From the NCBI RefSeq assembly GCF_000620505.1, contig NZ_JIBC01000011.1, positions 101,999-165,998 of the forward strand: DNA of 64,000 bases, in the 5' to 3' direction. This DNA is from Sulfitobacter sp. 20_GPM-1509m (GTDB taxonomy: Bacteria; Pseudomonadota; Alphaproteobacteria; Rhodobacterales; Rhodobacteraceae). Each line of letters starts with the position of its first letter. Positions within the stretch are counted from its first letter, which is position 1. The translations under genes were made by a program, and so were the position numbers. Under the pieces are notes generated by a model that had not been told where the DNA came from, made no database searches, and saw only the letters and a list, made by a program, of their open reading frames with translations. Below are positions 41,772 to 50,314 of this stretch, piece after piece.

Positions 41772-43865
41772 ATGGCGCTGCGTAAGGACCTCATCCTCGT
41801 CGGCCTTTTGGTGGCGATCCTCATGCTGATGATCGTGCCACTACAGCAGGTCGTTATCGACGTGTTGCTGTCATTGAACATCACGCTGGCGATAGTACTG
41901 TTGATGGTGGCAATCTATCTTAAACAACCATCCGATTTCTCTACTTTCCCGTCCGTTATCCTGATCGGTACAGCCTTTAGATTGGCGTTGTCGATCGCGA
42001 CAACGCGCTTAATCCTCTCGGAGGCAGATGGAGGGCAGATCATTGAGACCTTCGGCGAGTTTGTAGTCAGCGGCAGCGTTGCGATTGGTCTCGTCATCTT
42101 TCTTATTATTACTGTTGTGCAATTCCTAGTTGTCACAAAGGGTGCTGAACGGGTTGCTGAGGTCGGAGCGCGCTTCGCGCTCGACGCTCTGCCGGGCAAA
42201 CAAATGAGTATCGACGCTGATATTCGCGCTGGGACACTCGATCCTACACTGGGTGAGCAGATGCGTCGCCAGTTGGATCGTAACAGCCAGTTCTTTGGCT
42301 CGATGGACGGCGCGATGAAGTTCGTGAAGGGTGACGCAATTGCCGGCCTGATCATCATCGTTATCAACCTCGTAGGAGGAATCGCAGTCGGCGTAACAAC
42401 GCACAGCCTATCATTTGGCGAGGCCGGAGCGGTTTTTTCGTTACTGACAATCGGTGATGGTCTCGTGGCGCAGGTGCCTGCGCTGCTTATGTCGCTTTGC
42501 GCGGGTATTATTGTCACGCGTGCGACGAATATCGATAATGCCGACCTCGGCACCGATATCGGGCGTGAACTTCTGGTAGAGCCGCGCGTGCCTGGCGTGG
42601 CCGCAGCGATTGTTTTCAGCATCGGGCTTGTACCGGGGTTTCCGCTGCCCGTATTCGGTGCGGCGGCAGCAGCGCTCGCGATCTTTGCGCTTCTGATCGC
42701 AGCACGTTTGCGGCGCGAAGCCGCCGAGGCCGGCAGTGACGCCCGTCCCGAGCCAGACAACGAGGTGGAGGCCTTCGCTGCCGACGTGGGGGCGTCCGAG
42801 GATGTCCTAGCGTTTCCCGTGAGCGACCGTTTGGTCCTGGGCCTTGGGTTGGCGTTGGCGGAGCGCATTGATGTTGCCGAGATGTCGGCGCGTCTTGAAG
42901 CACGAGTCATCGCGTTCAACGAGAGGCGCGGCGTGACCTTCGCTCGCCCGGCGATTGTGATTGCGCCGCAGCTTGGCGATTGGGGGTTGCAGATTGAATT
43001 CGACGATGTGCCAGTTATACGAGAGACGCTTTCGGCGGACTTACGATTGTTCCGCATTGAGGCTGAAGACCTACGTGAAGTCGGCATCGCTGACGAAGAT
43101 TGGCGCGAATTCACTTGGCCAACGTTCCGCGGGATCGGCGTGACGGGTAACGCAGTTGAACGCTTCGTGTCTGAGGAGGCGGCCGAACTGCATATGTCCT
43201 TCGGTGACGTTGTGGGAGATCTTGTCTTCCATAGTTTCGAATGCCGTGTGAGCCAACTCTTTACACGGCGCGAATTTGATGCGGTCATCGCCGATTGCGA
43301 GGTGCAGGATCTCGCCGCGACGCAGCGAGTAACAAGCGCGCTTGGAGCAGCGTGTCTGATGGCGACCATGCGTAGCCTGATCGAAGATGGTGTGCCGCTG
43401 CGCCCAATTGGTGTCGTCACAGAAGCCTTGCAGCGTTGGGTAGAGGAGAGAGGGATCAGCGACCCAATGGAGCTAGCGGATGCGTTACGACTTTCCCTGC
43501 GTCGTCAGCTGTGCCATGCGGCCATAGGCGAGGATGGCTTGTTGGGGCTCGTGCTGCTCGATCCAGATGTCGAAGCACTTTTCCAGCGACGTATTGGACG
43601 GCGTTCAGAGTTTGATGGGGTGTCTTTAGCGCAATCGCTCCATACGGCCTCCGACAAGCTGGAGGCACTTCTTAGCGAGCTGCGTAGAATCATTCGCGAT
43701 AGCGGTAAAAGGAGTCGGCATCTCGCCATCGTCGCTTCGAGTGATTTGCGGCGCAAACTTAGGCAATTTCTCGCCATCAATGATATTCACGTAATTGTGC
43801 TTGCTCCACACGAGATCGCTGATGACGTTCGAACAATTCCGCTTTCTGTCCTAAGAATACCGTAG
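41772..43865 (+). CDS. sctV: Type III secretion major export gate protein SctV
   Basis: 697 residues, FlhA/YscV/HrcV family. Eight N-terminal membrane spans ('LVGLLVAILMLMIVPLQQVV' first), the conserved cytosolic loop 'ARFALDALPGKQMSIDADIR' and 'GAMKFVKGDAIAGLIIIVIN', then the nonameric ring domain ('LGLGLALAERIDVAEMSARL', 'VLLDPDVEALFQRRIG'). It receives chaperone-substrate complexes and passes them to SctRST. It has its own ribosome site (GCGGGAGACC) after the terminator and is read in the opposite direction to the main operon. Confidence 0.96.
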   Translation: MALRKDLILVGLLVAILMLMIVPLQQVVIDVLLSLNITLAIVLLMVAIYLKQPSDFSTFPSVILIGTAFRLALSIATTRLILSEADGGQIIETFGEFVVSGSVAIGLVIFLIITVVQFLVVTKGAERVAEVGARFALDALPGKQMSIDADIRAGTLDPTLGEQMRRQLDRNSQFFGSMDGAMKFVKGDAIAGLIIIVINLVGGIAVGVTTHSLSFGEAGAVFSLLTIGDGLVAQVPALLMSLCAGIIVTRATNIDNADLGTDIGRELLVEPRVPGVAAAIVFSIGLVPGFPLPVFGAAAAALAIFALLIAARLRREAAEAGSDARPEPDNEVEAFAADVGASEDVLAFPVSDRLVLGLGLALAERIDVAEMSARLEARVIAFNERRGVTFARPAIVIAPQLGDWGLQIEFDDVPVIRETLSADLRLFRIEAEDLREVGIADEDWREFTWPTFRGIGVTGNAVERFVSEEAAELHMSFGDVVGDLVFHSFECRVSQLFTRREFDAVIADCEVQDLAATQRVTSALGAACLMATMRSLIEDGVPLRPIGVVTEALQRWVEERGISDPMELADALRLSLRRQLCHAAIGEDGLLGLVLLDPDVEALFQRRIGRRSEFDGVSLAQSLHTASDKLEALLSELRRIIRDSGKRSRHLAIVASSDLRRKLRQFLAINDIHVIVLAPHEIADDVRTIPLSVLRIP

Positions 43866-44061
43866 TTTCTTTTGAAAATGATAGATTTACCAAAAGAAGT
43901 TTATGATATCGAGCGCTTCCGACTAATGCATATATCTAGATACAGCACATAGATCAAAATGTGATGGCAGGTTTACATTACGACACAAAAATGAGTCTTA
44001 ACATTTCTATTCATGGGCGAATATTTCACCGTCCATTGCAATTGAAGTGGGAGATTTGTGG
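43866..44061. promoter_or_regulatory. AT-rich region upstream of the response regulator
   Basis: 196 bp, clearly richer in A/T than its surroundings, as often seen at promoters of horizontally moved virulence genes. No specific site identified. Confidence 0.35.
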
Positions 44062-44697
44062 ATGAACCAGTCGATGGGGCCTAAGGTCGTTGTTGCCGAT
44101 ACTAATGGGATCGTGAGAGAGACCATTTCTGCCCATCTAGAGCGCCATTGCGGGGCAACTGTTGTCGCGCAGACTAAAGACGGTTATCAGACTTTGAAGT
44201 CCTGTCGGCAGCTTTTACCTGATTTGCTATTGCTCGATATGGCGGTCTCGCATCCGAATGGGACTGAGGTGTTGACCCGCCTACGGGCACCGCTTCCCAG
44301 TATGAAAGTCATTGTCGTGAGCGACGATCCAAAGATATCGACAGCATTTGTCGCCCTTTCGCAAGGGGTCGTCAGTATCTTGTCTCGCTCGGCATCGGCT
44401 GACGATTACGTCAACGCGGTTCGTGCTGCGGTAAGCGGTCATACTTATCTGCCTGTCAAACTTGTTCAGGAGTTTGTTCATGCGCGGCGTAAATTCATTC
44501 GCAGTGGAAACATTTTTGGACTTTCATCCCGAGAGATCGAAGTCTTGGAAGCTTGGCTCGGCGGCTCCTCTAGTAAGGAGCTCGCGAACTCGCTCGATAT
44601 ATCGGTGCGTACTGTAGAGACGCATCGTCACAACATTTACCGCAAGACGGATTGCAGTTCGATCCAAGAACTCGAACGGATCATGATGACAATTTAA
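44062..44697 (+). CDS. LuxR/NarL-type response regulator, atypical receiver
   Basis: 211 residues from ATG 44062 (GGGAG ribosome site); a GTG 15 bp earlier is an alternative. Receiver domain with the phospho-acceptor Asp59 ('LLLLDMAVS'), then a LuxR helix-turn-helix ('GLSSREIEVLEAWLGGSSSK', 'ELANSLDISVRTVETHRHNI'). The usual acidic pair of strand 1 is 'ADT' rather than DD, and the conserved lysine region reads 'LSRSAS' instead of LLKSAS, so phosphorylation chemistry may be altered. No histidine kinase is nearby. Position suggests it controls the T3SS. The stop is one base away from an IS3 end. Confidence 0.85.
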   Translation: MNQSMGPKVVVADTNGIVRETISAHLERHCGATVVAQTKDGYQTLKSCRQLLPDLLLLDMAVSHPNGTEVLTRLRAPLPSMKVIVVSDDPKISTAFVALSQGVVSILSRSASADDYVNAVRAAVSGHTYLPVKLVQEFVHARRKFIRSGNIFGLSSREIEVLEAWLGGSSSKELANSLDISVRTVETHRHNIYRKTDCSSIQELERIMMTI

Positions 44698-44724
44698 TTG
44701 ACCTGCCCCCTGCTGGCCCCTCAT

Positions 44725-45615
44725 TCATAACGAGAGTCTGCAGGTTGGATTTGGGTATTCGGCTTTGTCTTCTGACGCAAGCGCGCCGGGCGCGGAGCCC
44801 TTAAATTGCTCAAGCGTCCGGCGCGCTTGCTGCGGTGTCTGGTTGGCCAGGGACGAGTGCGGCCGGACCGTATTGTAGTCGTTGCGCCAGAGGGTGAGCT
44901 TACGCCGAGCGCCATCCAAGCTGTCGAAGATCTCCTCGTTCAGAAGTTCGTCCCTGAGGCTGCCGTTGAAGCTTTCGACCAAGGCATTCTGCTGGGGCTT
45001 GCCCGGGTCGATGTAGTGCCAAGGCACGCTATTCTCGTCGGCCCATTTCAGGATGGCCCGACTGGTGAACTCGGTTCCATTGTCGCTGACAATACAGTCG
45101 GGTTTGCCGTAGACCCGGATGAGGGCGCTGAGTTCACGGGCAACCCGAGCGCCGGACAGGCGGGTATCGGCAACCAAGCACAGGCATTCCCGGGTGCAGT
45201 CGTCGATCACCGCCAGAATCCTAAACTTCCGTGAGGCGCTGAACCTGTCCGATACGAAGTCTAGCGACCAGCGTGCGTTGACGTCCGCGGCCGACGGCAT
45301 CGGTGTTCTGGTGCCACGCGCCCGTTTCCGGCCGCGCCTCCGCTTCACTGACAGCCCTTCCTCGCGGTAGATGCGATACAGCTTCTTGTGGTTCATACGT
45401 ATGCCTTTTCGTTCCAGCAGGATGCCGATCCGGCGGTAGCCGAACCTGCGCCGCTTGCCAGCGATCTCCTGCATCTCCTTGCGGATCTCGGCACTGTCCG
45501 GCGGGCGTTCTCGCCGGACAGCCTTGGGGTCGACACCGACCAACCTGCAGGCCCGGCGTTGCGAGACGTCATGATCCCGCATAACCCGGAGCGCCGCATC
45601 TCGCCGCTTCATCAA
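44725..45615 (-). CDS. IS3-family transposase OrfB
   Basis: 296 residues. HTH_21 segment '[20 protein letters not shown]', and DDE integrase core with '[11 protein letters not shown]', '[17 protein letters not shown]', '[20 protein letters not shown]' and '[20 protein letters not shown]'. The catalytic D-D-E are all present, so the domain may work, but it depends on OrfA for frameshifted fusion, and orfA is broken. Confidence 0.9.
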   Translation of the reverse strand: MMKRRDAALRVMRDHDVSQRRACRLVGVDPKAVRRERPPDSAEIRKEMQEIAGKRRRFGYRRIGILLERKGIRMNHKKLYRIYREEGLSVKRRRGRKRARGTRTPMPSAADVNARWSLDFVSDRFSASRKFRILAVIDDCTRECLCLVADTRLSGARVARELSALIRVYGKPDCIVSDNGTEFTSRAILKWADENSVPWHYIDPGKPQQNALVESFNGSLRDELLNEEIFDSLDGARRKLTLWRNDYNTVRPHSSLANQTPQQARRTLEQFKGSAPGALASEDKAEYPNPTCRLSL

Positions 45616-45620
45616 TGTCG

Positions 45621-45927
45621 TCAGCTCTTTCCCAGCAGGTCTTTCAAGACAACGTTATCCAGCATGGTGTCAGCCAGCAGCCGCTTGAGCTTGGCATTCT
45701 CATCTTCCAGAGCTTTCAGCCTCGCGGCCTCGGAAACCTCCATGCCGCCATACTTGGCCTTCAGTTTGTAGGACGTCGTCGGGCTCAGGCCATGCCTACG
45801 ACACACCTCCGCTGTCGGCATCCCGTTCTGCGCTACGATTGATCCACTGGATCAATCGCTTCACGCTTAAACCCTGTTCCTTGATCATCCCGATGATTTG
45901 CGCCTCGGTGAAACGGCTCTTTCGCAT
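45621..45927 (-). pseudogene. IS3-family OrfA interrupted by a palindromic insertion
   Basis: The frame starts correctly ('MRKSRFTEAQIIGMIKEQ') at 45927, then about 40-50 bp of foreign sequence centred on a palindrome shifts the frame; the rest ('MPTAEVCRRHGLSPTTSYKL' to '[19 protein letters not shown]') continues in another frame. Intact relatives have about 88 codons and no such insert. Confidence 0.8.
45836..45858. repeat. Perfect palindrome inside the orfA insertion
   Basis: CGATTGATCC-ACT-GGATCAATCG, 10 bp arms with a 3-base centre. It forms the core of the extra 40-50 bp in orfA and could be a mobile palindromic unit. Confidence 0.7.
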
Positions 45928-46046
45928 TCGTCTGCTCCTTTAGAGTTGGCGCAGACTCTACACTACGGTGAGGGATTTTGCGGGGGGCAGGTCAGGCCGC
46001 GTGACATCAGGCGGGAACCGTTCTAAAAAAATCTTCGTTGGGCAAC

Positions 46047-46299
46047 CTACAGCGCGGCAACGAAATCGACGAACCAGCAGAACCAGTTAGACTTCTCGGG
46101 CATGGGCAGGGAGATCGGCTGGCAGACGCCAATACTTGCAGTGGACATGACGAGAGACCGTGCCACAGCGGGGACATGCTGCCGAGGCATCCAGGGAACG
46201 GGCGTGGACCCGGATCCTGTTGCCATCAAGCTCAACTTGGTCAGCCTTCAACCCTGACGGTAGCAAATCTCGTCGCGAAAACAATGAACCCATCGGCAA
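46047..46299 (-). pseudogene. ISL3-family transposase, N-terminal fragment
   Basis: The zinc-binding N-terminus of ISL3 transposases ('SLDASAACPRCGTVSRHVHC' and 'YWRLPADLPAHAREV') with CxxC and HxHC residues. Everything after about residue 70 is gone. Confidence 0.75.
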
Positions 46300-46373
46300 C
46301 CTCCATCAAGTTCGCCGAGATATAGCGTTCTGGCAATTCAACTGCACCAAATGCGCGACAGAGCCATTTTTGC

Positions 46374-46628
46374 ATGCCTGTTCACACCTTTGATTCCGCA
46401 ATCCGGAAAATCATCTACACCACCAGCGCAAATGAAAGCTTGAACCGGGTAATCCGAAAATCGATCAAGACGCGAGGATTGTTCCCGACCGAAGACGCAG
46501 CCACGAAGTTGATCTACTTGGCGATCCGCAACTTTGAGAAAGGCGTCCGGAATGTTCGAGAAAGGGTTGCGGCCCGCAATCATTTCGCCATAATGTTCGA
46601 GGATCGCTCAATGCGTGACTGTATCTAA
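46374..46628 (+). pseudogene. IS256-family transposase, C-terminal fragment
   Basis: 'IRKIIYTTSANESLNRVIRK' and 'TRGLFPTEDAATKLIYLAIR' are the conserved end of IS256/Mutator transposases, with the catalytic Glu in the usual 'IE(S/A)LN' place changed to 'NESLN' with spacing kept. Only about 85 residues remain. The following 148 bp (46629-46776) show no gene. Confidence 0.75.
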
Positions 46629-46776
46629 ATCCCGCATGGGCCTGACCAGATACACAAAGTTCATGACACTCCCATTTTGACCTCCGTCGTGTTGAAAAAC
46701 CTTAATCAGAGAATCAAAGCTTGCGCTATTATCCTTTTCTTTGCGACCGTACTCGAAATAAAGATATTCTTTTGAA

Positions 46777-47544
46777 TTAGATTTGGGCGCGAATCAAGTT
46801 CGCCGCAGGCATAAGCTCCTCCTCGAGCCCGCCGCCAGCTACGCCAAATCCTGTTCCATTGCGCGCCCAAGTTATTACTCCCGCGGCTGGTGTTTGTTGA
46901 AACTCCATGGGCGCATTGGTATTTGGCGCCAGATCATTACTTACATAAAGAATAATCCGTTGCCCCTTGGTATCTTGATACATCAGCATTGCAGCAGGCT
47001 GTCTAAGACCGGCCAACAGTCGCCCGCCCATGAAGGAGTATCCAAGGTCATTCAGGCTGGGAATTGGCACGTTGCTTCCCAACCTATTTGATAGCCATGT
47101 TGAAAGATGATCACTGTCTTCCGCTTTTATCTCGACAGGATGCACCAACTCCGGCGAATAGACAGCATAAGCAGATTTTGCACTCTGTGCCAGCCGCGTA
47201 AAGTCATCTGGGTGGGCAGTTCCACCATGGTTTGTCGCCCATCCAATGCCGACGCCGAGGGCTAACCAAGCAAGCGATGCCGCCACCTTGAGCATTCGTG
47301 AGTTTGACGTTCTCCAGGCAACACTTAACAGCTCTGTGGGAATTGCATCGGTCATCGTGTCGTTGAAGGAGATGCCAAGTGCGTGATTTATTGCTCTGTA
47401 TTCAGCCACTTTGGCAGCCTCTGATGGGTTTTGAGAAAGATATTTTTCAACATGCTCAAACCTCTCATTTGAAAGTCGGCCATCGACATAAGCGTGCAGG
47501 TCATCTGTGCTGATTGCAGAGGGAGTGGAGGAGTTAAACTTCAT
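46777..47544 (-). CDS. Transmembrane anti-sigma factor
   Basis: 255 residues. N-terminal anti-sigma segment ('STDDLHAYVDGRLSNERFEH'), one membrane span ('LKVAASLAWLALGVGIGWAT'), and a periplasmic domain ('YSFMGGRLLAGLRQPAAMLM', 'QRIILYVSND'). It should hold the ECF sigma factor, whose stop overlaps its ATG by one base, at the membrane until a signal reaches the periplasmic part. The zinc-finger HxxxCxxC motif of ZAS proteins is not present. Confidence 0.85.
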   Translation of the reverse strand: MKFNSSTPSAISTDDLHAYVDGRLSNERFEHVEKYLSQNPSEAAKVAEYRAINHALGISFNDTMTDAIPTELLSVAWRTSNSRMLKVAASLAWLALGVGIGWATNHGGTAHPDDFTRLAQSAKSAYAVYSPELVHPVEIKAEDSDHLSTWLSNRLGSNVPIPSLNDLGYSFMGGRLLAGLRQPAAMLMYQDTKGQRIILYVSNDLAPNTNAPMEFQQTPAAGVITWARNGTGFGVAGGGLEEELMPAANLIRAQI

Positions 47545-48053
47545 TATTTGACCTGCCGTAGTAATGCGCGAGGCTTTTCCATGTTCAATGTTACTCTTAG
47601 CCTTTCGCGCGCACGGGTTAATCGTGACATTAATGTGCCAACCGGAATTGATAAGATGGATGCTGCATCTGAGTAACTTAATTCGTTCACTCCGACCAAG
47701 ATCAACACATCCCGGTGCTCCGTCGGAAGTTGATCTATTGCCGCTAAAACTGATTTTGCAAAAACAACTTCTTCTTGTTGCGCCGCTACTGAAGGTTCAG
47801 CAACTAAATCTATAGAAACCTGTGGGCCGTTAGTGGCCCTATGTCGGACCATGTCAATGTATATATTGCGCATGATGGTAAATAGCCAAGTGCGCAGCTT
47901 TCGATCAGTTTGCCATAGATGTAGTTTGTTAATCGCGCGTTCAAGGCAAAGCTGCACAAGATCGTCCGCAGCATCAACGTCACGCACCAGCGCACGTGCG
48001 TATCTGCGCAAGTGGGGGATCTCTGCGATCAACAGGCCTCGGTCAACGCGCAT
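47544..48053 (-). CDS. ECF-type RNA polymerase sigma factor
   Basis: 169 residues with regions 2 ('YARALVRDVDAADDLVQLCL', 'LRTWLFTIMRNIYIDMVR') and 4 ('LPTEHRDVLILVGVNELSYS', 'DAASILSIPVGTLMSRLTRA'). Together with the downstream anti-sigma gene it is a self-contained envelope-stress switch. A candidate site for its own polymerase lies upstream (GGAAC-N18-CGATATC), consistent with autoregulation. Confidence 0.92.
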   Translation of the reverse strand: MRVDRGLLIAEIPHLRRYARALVRDVDAADDLVQLCLERAINKLHLWQTDRKLRTWLFTIMRNIYIDMVRHRATNGPQVSIDLVAEPSVAAQQEEVVFAKSVLAAIDQLPTEHRDVLILVGVNELSYSDAASILSIPVGTLMSRLTRARERLRVTLNMEKPRALLRQVK

Positions 48054-48146
48054 AGGACATGGCGCAAACGTGGCCGCAAATATGGCGATCAGATATGTTC
48101 ATGAATGTATCCAACTATTTTCAATAGTTCTGCTGCCTACGCATTA

Positions 48147-48177
48147 GATATCGTTGTTATGGTCTATTTACGTTCCC
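48147..48177 (-). promoter_or_regulatory. Putative ECF promoter A (before the sigma gene)
   Basis: GGAAC (48177-48173), 18 bp, CGATATC on the minus strand, about 95 bp upstream of the sigma ATG. It resembles sites B and C at 48383 and 50216. Confidence 0.5.
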
Positions 48178-48382
48178 TAGGCCGTAATATTCCATGAAAA
48201 CGGAAAAAAATTTGCGATCTCTGCAGGCGTGCGTTGGACAAGGGCGCCCTTGCGAGTCGTTGGTGCCGCTGTCGGCGTGCTGGGAAAGCAGTTCACCCCA
48301 TTAGCTCATGGTGCCTGCGAAAAGAGTCAGGCTGGAAGAAGGTATAGTCACATTACCGTGAAGTTTCGTGAGCGTCTGTGAG
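48178..48382. other. Middle of the divergent spacer between the sigma and propeller genes
   Basis: With the two promoter-like sites, this is part of a 387 bp gap (48054-48440). No gene or clear terminator is seen in it. Confidence 0.4.
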
Positions 48383-48412
48383 GGAATTTTGCATAGTTAT
48401 TCAACGTAAATC
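48383..48412 (+). promoter_or_regulatory. Putative ECF promoter B (before the beta-propeller gene)
   Basis: GGAAT (48383-48387), 17 bp, CGTAAAT (from 48405), 29 bp upstream of the ATG. Same layout as sites A and C. Confidence 0.5.
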
Positions 48413-48440
48413 AAGAATGATAGATCAGGGGAAATAGATT

Positions 48441-49799
48441 ATGATCACTCGAAGAAACGTACTTGTCGGCACCACAGCAGCAATGGCGCTCATGGCACTA
48501 TCCTCCAAAGGTATGGCTGCAGGAGCGATTGGCCCGCAAGTAGGCGACTATGTTTTGGTGTGTAACGAAGACAGCCAAACACTTTCAATCATTGATCCGG
48601 TAACAGATACCGTTGTAAAATCAATTAATCTAACCAGCTTTGATGAAGACCGGCGCCCGCCATTCCGATTTGTGACAGGCGGTATCATCCCGACCCACGC
48701 CGCGATGACTGGGAAAGCGCTTTATCACGGGGCGATCAACATTCATGGCGGCGCACCCTCTCCAGATCAACGTCTTTCAGCCGTTACTGGCCGTGGTTCC
48801 AGTAATATTTACTTGATTGACTACAAGGATCTGTCAATCGTTGGCAACGCAGCGAACCCTTTGGCCTCCAGTGAGACAACTGCAGAGCGACTTACAAGCG
48901 GCGTCCTTGTGGGACGTGAGCCGCATGAGCCGACGTTCTCTCGCAACGGCAAAGAAATTTGGGTTGCCCTGCGCGGTGAGGGTCGTATTGCGATTGTCGA
49001 CGTTGAACTGGCAAAAGAAGAAAGTGCCGGCAAGCCGGTGCGCGCTGTTCGTGAGTATGTCGAGACAATCCACGGTCCGGCACAAACTTGGTTTTCCAAA
49101 GATGGAACGCTTGCCTACGTGATCTCACAAAAGACAGCGGAGATTGATGTATTCCACACAAATGTCGGCAACGACGGTTTCAGCGCCCCCAAACGTATTA
49201 AAACGATAGACATCTCTGATCAGGATCCTTTCGCCTTCACTCCTTTCCAAAAGGTTTCGCCGGATGGGGCGGAAATGTGGATGTCGCATAAGATTGCCGA
49301 TCATCTTTCGGTTCGTGAAATCGGTGAGAACTACGACTTGCTGGACTACATCTCGCTAGGCGAGAAAGCGCGGCCAAACCACGTTGAGTTTGCTGAAAAC
49401 GATAAAGGCCGCGTTGTATATGCAAGCTTGGGCCGTATCGACGATGAAGGCCCCGGTGGGGTTGCCTCAAGCCAGATCGCAATCATAGATCGGAATGCGC
49501 CTGCAGGCGAACGCAAAGTTGTCTCCATGTTTTTTAGCCACGGGCGTGAATCTCACGGGGTTTGGACTGATCCAGACGCAACAAAACTATATGTTGCCCA
49601 TGAGCAGGATGAGTTGCCTGGAACACCAAACGAAGGTCAAACGATCACGTCTGTGTTCGACATCACCGACCCTCTTAAACCGGTATTTGTTAAGCAAATC
49701 CCACTTGGGTTCTTGGACTTACCATCGGGTCAGTTGCGCAACAAAAAGAGTATCAACCTGATCTATGTACGCCCTGGCGCACAGATGCATACTGGTTAA
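48441..49799 (+). CDS. Exported YVTN/lactonase-like beta-propeller protein
   Basis: 452 residues. The N-terminus 'MITRRNVLVGTTAAMALMAL' is a twin-arginine signal. The mature protein has repeated propeller blades: 'VLVCNEDSQTLSIIDPVTDT', 'EPTFSRNGKEIWVALRGEG', 'GTLAYVISQKTAEIDVFHT', 'DATKLYVAHEQDE'. Such proteins act in the periplasm, often near redox or metal enzymes, but no catalytic motif is seen. It is the first gene after the ECF switch and is read in the opposite direction, with the DUF305 gene only 10 bp behind. Confidence 0.8.
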   Translation: MITRRNVLVGTTAAMALMALSSKGMAAGAIGPQVGDYVLVCNEDSQTLSIIDPVTDTVVKSINLTSFDEDRRPPFRFVTGGIIPTHAAMTGKALYHGAINIHGGAPSPDQRLSAVTGRGSSNIYLIDYKDLSIVGNAANPLASSETTAERLTSGVLVGREPHEPTFSRNGKEIWVALRGEGRIAIVDVELAKEESAGKPVRAVREYVETIHGPAQTWFSKDGTLAYVISQKTAEIDVFHTNVGNDGFSAPKRIKTIDISDQDPFAFTPFQKVSPDGAEMWMSHKIADHLSVREIGENYDLLDYISLGEKARPNHVEFAENDKGRVVYASLGRIDDEGPGGVASSQIAIIDRNAPAGERKVVSMFFSHGRESHGVWTDPDATKLYVAHEQDELPGTPNEGQTITSVFDITDPLKPVFVKQIPLGFLDLPSGQLRNKKSINLIYVRPGAQMHTG

Positions 49800-49809
49800 A
49801 GCTATTGCC

Positions 49810-50133
49810 ATGATAGAGTTTGAAAAGCAAATGGACCAAGACATGCAAATTATGATGCATGGCATGCATGGATCCGGCTATACTGGAAACCCGGACATTG
49901 ATTTTCTAAACATGATGATTCCGCATCATCAAGGTGCTGTCGATATGGCCCGTCTAGCCCTAATATTCGGTTCTGATGAATTGGTACGTGCAATGGCAGA
50001 AGGTATCATTTCAAACCAGCACACCGAGATTCTAGCTATGAAAGCCCGACTCGCGACACTGAGGGTGCAGAAGGAAAAAGACAGGGACGAGTATCCACCG
50101 CTTAATGGGACCCGCGGCTTTGCCGACCCGTAG
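49810..50133 (+). CDS. DUF305 protein (ferritin-like, metal-binding)
   Basis: 107 residues. The DUF305 signature is clear: 'DIDFLNMMIPHHQGAVDMAR' with the paired histidines, then 'SNQHTEILAMKARLA'; a Met/His-rich N-terminus ('MQIMMHGMHGSG') could bind copper. Relatives are usually exported, but no signal peptide is visible here, and no good ribosome site precedes the ATG, so the N-terminus may have been lost or translation coupled to the propeller gene. Confidence 0.8.
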   Translation: MIEFEKQMDQDMQIMMHGMHGSGYTGNPDIDFLNMMIPHHQGAVDMARLALIFGSDELVRAMAEGIISNQHTEILAMKARLATLRVQKEKDRDEYPPLNGTRGFADP

Positions 50134-50215
50134 AAGCGCGCTTGCCAAAGGCAATTTTATCCCACAGCGAAGGCCAGGCATTTTATTTGCCTGGCCAACT
50201 TTATTTTTAATTTGT

Positions 50216-50245
50216 GGAATAAATCAAAGACTAATTTCGTATCTT
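50216..50245 (+). promoter_or_regulatory. Putative ECF promoter C (before the COG4315 gene)
   Basis: GGAAT (50216-50220), 17 bp, CGTATCT (from 50238), 70 bp upstream of the ATG. Same layout as sites A and B. Confidence 0.5.
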
Positions 50246-50314
50246 ATATAGCCCTTGATAAGATGGGCCGCCGCGATTTTAATTCGCTGGTTTACATTTA
50301 GAATAGGATACAGC

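Larger units (their letters stand above)
44699..45994 (-). mobile_element. IS3-family insertion sequence (IS407-like)
   Basis: About 1.3 kb bounded by TGACCTGCCCCC (44699) and GGGGGGCAGGTCA (ending 45994), matching terminal inverted repeats beginning TG and ending CA. It contains orfB intact and orfA interrupted by a palindromic insertion. No target duplication is obvious. Confidence 0.85.

Noticed and set aside
41915..43420. 501-codon minus-strand frame opposite sctV
   Set aside because: A Ser/Arg/Pro-rich low-complexity translation typical of an antisense shadow; sctV itself is unmistakable.
44699..45994. Recent IS3 insertion interrupting the response regulator
   Set aside because: The regulator stop codon lies one base before the IS end and the protein has normal length, so the gene is not truncated.
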